From Rhizobacter sp964253025 (GTDB lineage: Bacteria; Pseudomonadota; Gammaproteobacteria; Burkholderiales; Burkholderiaceae_C), in NCBI RefSeq assembly GCF_964253025.1, contig NZ_CAXUQC020000001.1:4588001-4652000 (forward strand): a DNA stretch of 64,000 nucleotides, read 5' to 3'. The notes under the pieces were generated by a model, which was given only the letters and a program-made list of their open reading frames with translations, made no database searches and was not told the origin of the DNA. Below are positions 57,833 through 64,000 of this stretch, one piece after another; positions within the stretch are counted from its first letter, which is position 1; each line of letters begins with the position of its first letter. A program made the position numbers and the translations under genes.

Positions 57833-58273
57833 ATGAAGCGCAACATCCAAAAAGGTTTCACCCTGATCGAACTGATGATCGTCGTCGCGATCATCGGCAT
57901 TCTGGCCGCTGTGGCTCTGCCGGCTTACCAAGACTACACCGTTCGTGCCCGCGTCTCCGAAGGCCTCGTTCTGGCGTCCGGCGCCAAGACCGCCGTTGCT
58001 GAGAACGCGTCTTCTGCCAACTCGGATCTGGCCTCCGGCTGGAACGCTCCGTCGGAAACCAAGGCGGTGAAGACGGTTGCGATCGACTCGACGAACGGCG
58101 AAATCACGGTGACCTTCACCGCGGCTGCTGGTGGTGATAACAAGACCATCGTCCTGGTCCCGACCTCCAGCGGTGCAGCTCTGGCTGCTGGCACCCCGCC
58201 GGCCGGCTCGATCAACTGGGCCTGCACGGACGGCGATCTGGACGCAAAGTACCGTCCTTCGAACTGCCGCTAA
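57833..58273 (+). CDS. pilA: Type IV major pilin
   Basis: A 146-residue prepilin. It has the type IIIa leader MKRNIQKG, cleaved before Phe9 by PilD, with Glu5 of the mature protein (FTLIELMIVVAIIGILAAVA). The variable domain contains a C-terminal disulfide loop between two cysteines (WAC ... SNCR). AGGAG lies 7 bp before the ATG. A sigma-54 promoter is upstream and a strong terminator downstream, so it is monocistronic. PglL-type transferase genes follow and could glycosylate the pilin. Confidence 0.95.
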   Translation: MKRNIQKGFTLIELMIVVAIIGILAAVALPAYQDYTVRARVSEGLVLASGAKTAVAENASSANSDLASGWNAPSETKAVKTVAIDSTNGEITVTFTAAAGGDNKTIVLVPTSSGAALAAGTPPAGSINWACTDGDLDAKYRPSNCR

Positions 58274-58286
58274 TCCGCTGCTGCTT

Positions 58287-58317
58287 GAAAAAAGACCGCC
58301 CACCGGGCGGTCTTTTT
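58287..58317 (+). terminator. Intrinsic terminator after pilA
   Basis: AAAAAAGACCGCC and GGCGGTCTTTTT form a long stem with a 5-base loop (CACCG) and a T5 run, 14 bp after the pilA stop. Confidence 0.92.
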
Positions 58318-58359
58318 GCATCTCCCGTTCTCATGTTTCGATGAACAGCGATCAGGCTG

Positions 58360-60207
58360 ATGTCCATGCTGGAACAGACCCATTCCGAGTCCATCCGTAG
58401 TCGAGCCACAACCAACTCATCGTCGACCGGAACGGCCAGAGGCGGTTGGTGGATGTTGACGTTCGGGCTCCTGGCTCCTTGGTGGTGGGCCCACCTGTCG
58501 TCGCCGCTTCCTGCGTTCTACAAGGAGTGGCTTTTCGCCGTGTCGATCGGCGCCAGCATTACGTTGCTGGGTCCGCGAGTTCATCGAATCAGTCATGTGC
58601 TACGGCATCCGCTGGCGTGGGCCGCGCTCGGATTGGCCGTGGTCCTCTCACTGCAAGCCCTGTTTCGCGAGTCGTCGGCGGCACCGGCCAGCATGGCCAT
58701 GCTGTACCTCGGACTGTTCGTCACCTGCCTTGCCCTAGGCCAACGCATGCGCGAATCACGCGGCGACTCAAGCTTGACTTGGCTGGTGTCGTGCTTGATC
58801 CTGGGAGCTATGGGCAGCGCTGCGCTGGCCGGACTACAACTCAATGGGGTCCGCTTGGATCCGACCTTCCTGCAGGGGATTCAAGGACGGCGCTTGACGG
58901 GCAATACCGCTCAAGCGAACCATTTTGCATCGCTGCTGTGGCTGGGATGCTTGGGCGTTTGCTATTTGTACTCGCAGAGGATGGTGCGCGCGCCGATTGC
59001 AATCGTCGCGGTGCTCTTGCTACTCTCGTTCTGCGGGTGGACAGGCTCGAGAATGTCCGTCGTGCTCGCTGCCTTCGCCATAGTCGCAGGACTCGGCGCA
59101 TGGCGGTTCGGAACCACGCCCGGAGTGCGTTGCTTCGCGCAGGCGCTTGTACTGGTGGGGGTACTGGCTCCGATAACGAGTTGGTCGCTCGATGCCAGCG
59201 GGATATCGAACTACTTTGACGTGGTTTCCAGTGCCCAACGCCTCGGGAGCGAAACAGCCCGAGAGTCCAACAATCTGCGCACTTGGTTCTTCTACGCGGG
59301 CTCTCACGCGGCCACCCACAATCCCTGGGCTGGCATCGGCCCCGGCAATTTCGCGGGATATTCCCTGGAGTTGGCCCAGGGAACGGCGGCCAGCCCGGCG
59401 GACGCCGCAGAGGTCAATGCTCACAACCTGTTCCTCCATGTCGCCGCGGAGTGGGGCATTCCCGCGGCCGTCGGTCTCGCTGCCTCCCTGGCTTGGTGGC
59501 TTTTCCAAATGGCCGCCCGGGCGCGTCATGACCATCATGCGCTCGGGATTCTGGTTCTATGCGGGGTCATCCTCGTTCATGCCAATGTTGAGTACCCGCT
59601 GTGGTACACATACTTTCTGGGCCTGTTGGGCATGATTGCGGGCCATGCGGCGCTTCCATGTGATTCTCGATCCGCCGCCGGGGCAAGCAAAGGAAGGCGA
59701 TGGCCACCCATGTACGCCCTGTCAGGGATCATGGTGTTGTCCGTCGCCGGCGTCCTCTACAACCAGTTTCGTGACCTCGAAGGAGCCATGAGCGAGGTGG
59801 CCACACAAGTGGGTATCGGCGCAGAGCCACAGCATTCCGAAGAACTTCTTCGCCGTCTGGACCGCATACCGAAATGGTCGCCGCTTTCGCCGCACGCCGA
59901 GGCAATCCATCTTCTCTCGGCGCTGCCGACCGCGGGCAATGCAAAGGCATTGATGTCTCAGTGCGATGCGGCAATTGCGCAATTGCCGTCGCCCTATCTC
60001 CTTGCACGTTGCGCGGTGGTTCATCAAGTCGGTGGAAGCACTGCACGCGCGACCCATCTTGCCAACGCGGTCTGTCGACACCCGTACCGCGCAACGTTGC
60101 TGGCAGGCGGAATGCAGTATGTTGGGCGCGTGAGCCCTGAAGCGTTGAAGCTGACTTCCTCCTGCCTCCAAGTACAGAACGATCCCGGGCCGGGCAGGCA
60201 AAGGTAG
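58360..60207 (+). CDS. PglL-type protein O-oligosaccharyltransferase / O-antigen ligase-like protein
   Basis: A 615-residue inner-membrane protein with about eleven helices in residues 28-445. It has the Wzy_C/PglL pattern: a large periplasmic loop with NPWAGIGPGNFAGY and NAHNLFLHVAAEWG, and the later VHANVEYPLWYTYFLGL motif typical of PglL/PilO-type transferases. The C-terminal 170 residues are soluble (RLDRIPKWSPLSPHAEAIHL). It follows pilA and probably glycosylates the pilin; that is inference from context. Its codon use is less GC-rich than that of the housekeeping genes in this window, which suggests horizontal acquisition. Confidence 0.85.
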   Translation: MSMLEQTHSESIRSRATTNSSSTGTARGGWWMLTFGLLAPWWWAHLSSPLPAFYKEWLFAVSIGASITLLGPRVHRISHVLRHPLAWAALGLAVVLSLQALFRESSAAPASMAMLYLGLFVTCLALGQRMRESRGDSSLTWLVSCLILGAMGSAALAGLQLNGVRLDPTFLQGIQGRRLTGNTAQANHFASLLWLGCLGVCYLYSQRMVRAPIAIVAVLLLLSFCGWTGSRMSVVLAAFAIVAGLGAWRFGTTPGVRCFAQALVLVGVLAPITSWSLDASGISNYFDVVSSAQRLGSETARESNNLRTWFFYAGSHAATHNPWAGIGPGNFAGYSLELAQGTAASPADAAEVNAHNLFLHVAAEWGIPAAVGLAASLAWWLFQMAARARHDHHALGILVLCGVILVHANVEYPLWYTYFLGLLGMIAGHAALPCDSRSAAGASKGRRWPPMYALSGIMVLSVAGVLYNQFRDLEGAMSEVATQVGIGAEPQHSEELLRRLDRIPKWSPLSPHAEAIHLLSALPTAGNAKALMSQCDAAIAQLPSPYLLARCAVVHQVGGSTARATHLANAVCRHPYRATLLAGGMQYVGRVSPEALKLTSSCLQVQNDPGPGRQR

Positions 60208-60265
60208 TCGGAACGCCGCCAGTCGAACTCGTCGCCTGGGAGACAAACGGTGGAAATACAGTCTG

Positions 60266-60300
60266 TGAGCTGGCCCCCTGAATGACCGGACGCAGCCTAT
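60266..60300 (+). repeat. IS left inverted repeat
   Basis: Starts TGAGCTGGCCCCCTGAAT and contains CCGGACGCAGCCTAT, which is exactly mirrored at the right end (ATAGGCTGCGTCCGG at 61608-61622). Confidence 0.85.
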
Positions 60301-60328
60301 CGCTTATCTTACGGATAGGAATAGGACT

Positions 60329-60721
60329 GTGAGTATGACTAGGCATACGGAGACCATCGAGGTCATCACGAGGGACCAGCGCCGCAGGCGTTGGTCCCTG
60401 GTCGAGAAGGCCGCGCTGGTGAAGCGCACGTACGAGCCCGGCATGAGCGTGTCGCTCGTGGCCCGACAGGAAGGCGTGTCGGCCAGCCTGCTGTTCCAGT
60501 GGCGCAAGCTCGAACGGCAAGGTGCTCTGACGGCCGTCTCCGCCGGCGAGGCCGTGGTCCCGGCGTCGGAGCTGGCCGCGGCGCGGGTGGAGATCGCGAA
60601 GCTGCAGCGCGTGCTCGGCAAGAAGACCTTGGAGAACGAGATCCTCAAGGAAGCAGTGGAGTACGCCGCCGAAAAAAAGTGGATTGCGCGCTCGCCCTTG
60701 TTGCCCGGGGACGAGGAATGA
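60329..60721 (+). CDS. IS2-like transposase OrfA
   Basis: A 130-residue protein with an N-terminal helix-turn-helix (RRRWSLVEKAALVKRTYEPG; SVSLVARQEGVSASLLFQWR) and a Leu-rich coiled coil (AARVEIAKLQRVLGKKTLEN). It binds IS ends and inhibits transposition when made alone. Start GTG 60329 or ATG 60335. The in-frame slippery heptamer A-AAA-AAG at 60673-60679 directs -1 frameshifting into orfB. The stop overlaps the orfB ATG (ATGA). Confidence 0.92.
   Translation: MSMTRHTETIEVITRDQRRRRWSLVEKAALVKRTYEPGMSVSLVARQEGVSASLLFQWRKLERQGALTAVSAGEAVVPASELAAARVEIAKLQRVLGKKTLENEILKEAVEYAAEKKWIARSPLLPGDEE
60673..60679 (+). promoter_or_regulatory. Programmed -1 frameshift site
   Basis: A-AAA-AAG in the orfA frame is the canonical IS3-family slippery heptamer. 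Shifting here joins orfA to the orfB frame and would produce the OrfAB transposase. Confidence 0.85.
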
Positions 60722-61611
60722 CGCGCGTGTGCGAGGCACTCGGTTTGGCGCGATCAAACGTTCATGCACGCGCGAACCGATCCGAGTCGTGGGCCGATGG
60801 CCGCACGCAGCGAACGCCCGACACCGACGAGCAGTTGCTGACGGACATCCGCGAGCAGATCGCTGCGTTGCCCAGCTACGGCTATCGGCGCGCTTGCGCG
60901 CTGGTGAACCGCCAACGCGCGAGGGTCGGCGGAGCGCGCGTGAATCCAAAGCGCGCGTACCGCGTGATGTCCGGCAGCGGGCTGCTGCTGCCCAGAGCCC
61001 CAAGGCGTCGCCAGTCCAGCAGGCCTCATGAGGGCAAGGTCGCGGTGCCGGCGAGCGATCTGCGCTGGTGTTCCGACGGGTTCGAGATCAAGTGCGACTC
61101 CGGCGAGACGGTGACGGCGACCTTCGCGAAGGACTGCTGTGATCGAGAGATCCTTGCCTTCCGCGCGTGGAACGGCAAGGGCCTGCCTGGCGAGCCGGTC
61201 TGCGAAATGCTCATCGAGGCCGTGGAGAAGCGCTTCGGCAGCGTTGAGGCGATCCCTGCCACGCACACGCTGGAGTTCCTCAGCGACAACGGCAGCGCGT
61301 ACATCGCTCACGCTACGAGGAACGTGGCCAGGTCGCTGGGACTCAAGCCGATCAACACGCCGGTCTGCAGCCCTCAGAGCAACGGCATGGCCGAGAGCTT
61401 CGTGAACACGTTCAAGCGCGACTACGTCAGCCGGATGGACCTGAGCGATGCCGTCGTCGTGCTGGCGCAGCTTCCGGCCGCGTTCGAACACTTCAACGAG
61501 ATACACCCGCACTCGAGCCTCAAGATGAAATCGCCGCGCGAGTTCAGGCGGCACCTTGCTGAGCAATCCCGCCGCCCTCAGCTCGAACAACCGGCGCTAC
61601 ATTGCGCATAG
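60718..61611 (+). CDS. IS2-like transposase OrfB (DDE integrase domain)
   Basis: A 297-residue catalytic part of the OrfAB transposase. It has the HTH_21 region (YGYRRACALVNRQRARVGG; NPKRAYRVM) and the integrase core with Asp120 (RWCSDGFEIK), Asp190 (FLSDNGSAY) and Glu226 (NGMAESFVNTFK). The Asp-Glu spacing of 35 is the canonical DD(35)E. The stop codon lies inside the right inverted repeat. All catalytic residues are kept, so the element may be active. Confidence 0.95.
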   Translation: MTRVCEALGLARSNVHARANRSESWADGRTQRTPDTDEQLLTDIREQIAALPSYGYRRACALVNRQRARVGGARVNPKRAYRVMSGSGLLLPRAPRRRQSSRPHEGKVAVPASDLRWCSDGFEIKCDSGETVTATFAKDCCDREILAFRAWNGKGLPGEPVCEMLIEAVEKRFGSVEAIPATHTLEFLSDNGSAYIAHATRNVARSLGLKPINTPVCSPQSNGMAESFVNTFKRDYVSRMDLSDAVVVLAQLPAAFEHFNEIHPHSSLKMKSPREFRRHLAEQSRRPQLEQPALHCA

Positions 61612-61641
61612 GCTGCGTCCGGGAATGCAGGGGCAAGATCA
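61608..61641 (-). repeat. IS right inverted repeat
   Basis: On the minus strand it reads TGATCTTGCCCCTGCATTCC and then CGGACGCAGCCTAT. The orfB stop lies in its inner end. Confidence 0.85.
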
Positions 61642-61726
61642 TCTGGCATCTCAATCGCGGCCGCGCCAGTCGCTGACACGGGCACAATCTCCTCTGTTTC
61701 GTCTTTAGCTCGACTGCGGAATTCCT

Positions 61727-63589
61727 TTGGACAGACCGATTGCTAGCTCGTTTCGCAACTCCCCTGACATAACAGACGGCGCAGGCGCAGCTCCAATGCC
61801 TTATGCGCAGCGAGCCGCCGCTCTCGTGGCTGCCTTTGCCGCCGTGATGGTGCCCGTACTGCTCGCGTATAACGCGTCGCCGTCCTCCACGTTCCTGAAC
61901 CAGGCTACTGCCCTGGCGGGATGGGCCGCCTTTGTCACTGCGTTGACTGTCGGTGCTCGGTTCGGTCCAACAAGACCGGTTCCGGGTGCGCTGCTGCTTC
62001 TTTCGGTCATCGCGCTGCTTTCTGCAGGTGTTTTCGCATCCAACCTCCGCAGCGCCTTGCCCGGTGGTCTGGCCTTTTCCGCTTTGGGCTTTCTAGCGGC
62101 GTGCGGGCTGGCCGTCTCGGTGGCTGTGCACGTGTCCGGACCGCTCCATCGTCCAGCGGCGTTCCGGCCTTTTGCCATCGCGATCGCCATCAGCGGCATG
62201 GTGAGCCTGGCGATCGCGTGCATCCAGTATTTCTCCCCAGAATTGGCGGATGGCAATTGGCTCGCGCATCCGTCCGCTCCGGGTCGAGTCGGCGGAAACC
62301 TTCGCCAGCCCAACCACTTGAGCACGCTGCTCTTGTGGTCAACCGCGGGAGTGATCTGGCTGCACGCAGCTTGGCTGCGTCAGGGCTCCATGCCGGCGCC
62401 ACTCTTGCACGCCCTCGCGGCCACAGCGATCCTCGGCCTCACCTTCGGCGTCGTCCTCACCGTCTCCCGCACCGGCGCCGTCTGCATCCTGCTGCTCACC
62501 GTCTGGGGCGTCGTCGACCGCGAGCTCCCGCGCTTCACCCGCGTGCTGCTCTGGATCCTCCCGGTGGTCTTCGGCCTCATGTGGTTCGGGGTCAGCGAAT
62601 GGGCGCAGACGACGCAGCATGCGTTTGCCGGGGGCGATCAGCTCAGCAAGGGCGACCTGTCGAGCTCGCGCTTCGGCATCTGGTCGAACACGCTGGCGCT
62701 GATCAAGCAGCACCCGTGGACGGGCGTGGGCTGGGGTGAGTTCAACTTCGCCTGGACCTTGACGCCGTTCCCGGGCCGACCCATCGCCTTCTTCGACCAC
62801 ACGCACAACCTGCCGCTGCACCTGGCGGTGGAGTTGGGCCTGCCGTTGGCCACGTTGATCATGGCCCTCGTGCTGGCCGCGCTGTGGCTGGCATGGCGCC
62901 AGCTGCGGCAGCAGACCGGGCTGGAGCGCGCGACCACGGCTTGTGCGCTCGTGATGGTGCTGATGATCGGCGTCCACAGCCTGTTGGAGTACCCGCTGTG
63001 GTACGCCTACTTCCTGCTGCCGACGGCGTTCGCGTTCGGCATCGCGGTGGGGGTGCCGCCACGCGAAGAGGAGGCCGCTGTTGGGGCGGACCACGCGCGA
63101 CGCGGTCCGCCACAGCCGACGCGCCGCTCCGTAACCATGATGATCGCCGCGGCCGTCCTGTTCGTCGGCACCGGTTTCGCCGTGGTCGACTACCTCCGCG
63201 TCGTCCACATCTTCGCGCCACCCGCCGACGCGGCGCCGCTCGAGGACCGCATCGCCGAGGGCCAGCGCAGCTGGTTCTTCGCTCACCACGCCCACTACGC
63301 GGCGGCGACCACCAACCCGCGGCCCTCGGAGGCCATGGCGTCGTTCGCCAATGCGCCGCACTTCCTGCTCGACGCGCGGCTGATGGTGGCGTGGTCGAAG
63401 GCGCTGGCCGAGCGGGGGGAGGTGGAAAAGGCGCGCTACGTGGCCGATCGCCTGCGCGAGTTCCGGCATCCCCTCGGCACCGAGTTCTTTGCCGCCTGCG
63501 ACAACCCGCCGACGCCGGGCACGCCGGAGCCGTTCCAGTGCAAGCCGGCGACGCAGGTCTTCACCTTCGAGGACTTCCGAGCGCGCTGA
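61727..63589 (+). CDS. PglL-type protein O-oligosaccharyltransferase / O-antigen ligase-like protein, second copy
   Basis: A 620-residue inner-membrane protein with about eleven helices. The start may be TTG 61727 or ATG 61796 (MPYAQRAAAL), the latter placing the first helix at the N-terminus. Family features are GNLRQPNHLSTLLL, the loop HPWTGVGWGEFNF, FDHTHNLPLHLAVELG and GVHSLLEYPLWYAYFLLP. A soluble tail follows (about 480-620). It is a diverged paralogue of the transferase gene upstream of the IS. Base composition changes inside the gene near 62400: the 5' third is less GC-rich, the rest matches the genome. Confidence 0.86.
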   Translation: MDRPIASSFRNSPDITDGAGAAPMPYAQRAAALVAAFAAVMVPVLLAYNASPSSTFLNQATALAGWAAFVTALTVGARFGPTRPVPGALLLLSVIALLSAGVFASNLRSALPGGLAFSALGFLAACGLAVSVAVHVSGPLHRPAAFRPFAIAIAISGMVSLAIACIQYFSPELADGNWLAHPSAPGRVGGNLRQPNHLSTLLLWSTAGVIWLHAAWLRQGSMPAPLLHALAATAILGLTFGVVLTVSRTGAVCILLLTVWGVVDRELPRFTRVLLWILPVVFGLMWFGVSEWAQTTQHAFAGGDQLSKGDLSSSRFGIWSNTLALIKQHPWTGVGWGEFNFAWTLTPFPGRPIAFFDHTHNLPLHLAVELGLPLATLIMALVLAALWLAWRQLRQQTGLERATTACALVMVLMIGVHSLLEYPLWYAYFLLPTAFAFGIAVGVPPREEEAAVGADHARRGPPQPTRRSVTMMIAAAVLFVGTGFAVVDYLRVVHIFAPPADAAPLEDRIAEGQRSWFFAHHAHYAAATTNPRPSEAMASFANAPHFLLDARLMVAWSKALAERGEVEKARYVADRLREFRHPLGTEFFAACDNPPTPGTPEPFQCKPATQVFTFEDFRAR

Positions 63590-63724
63590 GTGAAGGGCGG
63601 GCGGGGCCTCGGCCTACCGGAGCACCCACCGCCAGCAAGTCGTTGACGACCCGCGGGGCAAGGTCCGCCCGTTATTGCGCTGTGGCGGGCGAGCGCTTGC
63701 TACGCATTCCCATTCACCGCAATT

Positions 63725-63757
63725 CATGCGGAGATTGCGCGCTGCAATCGCCGCATG
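63725..63757. other. Large hairpin between convergent genes
   Basis: CATGCGG-A-GATTGC, loop GCGCT, GCAATC-G-CCGCATG: 13 paired bases with one A/G mismatch. It is located between the ends of the second pglL-like gene and moaC. No T-run follows, so it may be a bidirectional stop signal or a palindromic repeat. Confidence 0.55.
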
Positions 63758-63814
63758 AGCGTTTGACGAGGCCTGCAACCGCTTGGCATGACCGGACGGC
63801 CGTGCCACCCTGCG

Positions 63815-64000
63815 CTACGACGTCGCCGACCAATCCCCCGACTTCCCGCCGTGCTTCTCCAGCACCCGGATGCCGCTCATCACCATGCCGCGGTCGGCCG
63901 CCTTGCACATGTCGTAGACGGTGAGCAGCCCGACCTGCACGGCGGTGAGCGCTTCCATCTCCACGCCGGTGCGGCCGAGCGTCTCGACCTGGGCCGTGCA
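63815..64000 (-). CDS. moaC: Cyclic pyranopterin monophosphate synthase MoaC (partial, C-terminal end)
   Basis: The frame enters from the right edge and ends with TAG at 63815-63817, giving 61 residues. TLGRTGVEMEALTAVQVG, LLTVYDMCKAADRGMV and LEKHGGKSGDW are the conserved end of MoaC, which makes cPMP in molybdenum cofactor synthesis. The start is outside the window. Confidence 0.95.
   Translation of the reverse strand, partial: CTAQVETLGRTGVEMEALTAVQVGLLTVYDMCKAADRGMVMSGIRVLEKHGGKSGDWSATS

Larger units (their letters stand above)
60266..61641 (+). mobile_element. IS2-like insertion sequence (IS3 family), intact
   Basis: A 1376-bp element with imperfect terminal inverted repeats (left 60266-60300; right to 61641), flanked by a TCTG direct repeat (60262-60265 and 61642-61645). 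It encodes orfA and orfB in 0/-1 frames with an AAAAAAG slippery heptamer. The left end (CTGGCCCCCTGAAT) matches the left end of E. coli IS2, and the left repeat is one base longer than the right, as in IS2. Confidence 0.9.

Noticed and set aside
60329..61611. Transposase gene broken by frameshift
   Set aside because: The two frames overlap with an in-frame A-AAA-AAG heptamer, the normal programmed -1 frameshift of IS3-family elements, so this is not decay.

Overview
The window is high-GC bacterial chromosome, almost fully coding, with GC-rich third codon positions. Gene content and order point to a betaproteobacterium of the order Burkholderiales, probably the Rubrivivax/Leptothrix/Ideonella/Roseateles side. 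The evidence is the recA-recX-sucCD-terC-kinase/phosphatase/FHA-pilA-pglL series, gatCAB divergent from mreBCD-mrdA-rodA, and a TctDE-type two-component pair beside recA. The taxonomic placement is inference. No rRNA, tRNA or CRISPR array was seen.

Layout. 1-4041: RNA repair locus, rtcB-rtcA on the minus strand (rtcA cut by the window edge) with the divergent sigma-54 activator gene rtcR. 4168-7256: a HAD phosphatase and a chemoreceptor that ends in a CheR/CheB-tethering pentapeptide. 7742-11150: a small periplasmic protein, then the nitric-oxide pair norR/hmp. 11316-16131: TonB-dependent receptor, YfiR-like protein and hybrid histidine kinase in one operon. 16260-20903: small unknown protein, DUF1631 protein and a SARP-type ATPase regulator, the last two coupled by overlap. 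20969-26073: GTPase rbgA, an outer-membrane barrel protein, an SbmA/YddA-type ABC transporter and gdhA. 26260-31801: DUF3597 and DUF937 proteins and a very large multi-PAS hybrid kinase. 31904-34076: xth, pyrE and a DUF4124 protein. 34175-43944: gatB-gatA-gatC facing away from mreB-mreC-mreD-mrdA-rodA. 44034-47799: a NIPSNAP protein, a patatin-like lipase and a two-component system. 48078-52298: recA-recX and sucC-sucD. 52491-57662: a TerC-type membrane protein, Ser/Thr kinase, PP2C phosphatase, FHA protein and a metallo-beta-lactamase-fold hydrolase. 57833-63589: major pilin pilA and two PglL/Wzy-type O-oligosaccharyltransferase-like genes separated by an intact IS2-like element. 63815-64000: the 3' end of moaC.

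Regulation that can be read directly: three sigma-54 promoters (rtcB, hmp, pilA). Two of them (rtcB, hmp) carry an identical 15-bp word that matches the IHF consensus, and hmp also has two perfect NorR boxes. There is a LexA-type box at recA and a perfect DnaA box between gatC and mreB. A dispersed repeat of about 110 bp occurs directly upstream of mrdA and again, inverted, directly after the FHA gene.

Nothing in the window is an obviously new defence or biosynthetic system. The best candidates for under-described biology are the small ORF-DUF1631-SARP cluster, the kinase/phosphatase/FHA module with a shared Thr motif, and the rearranged pilin-glycosylation locus.
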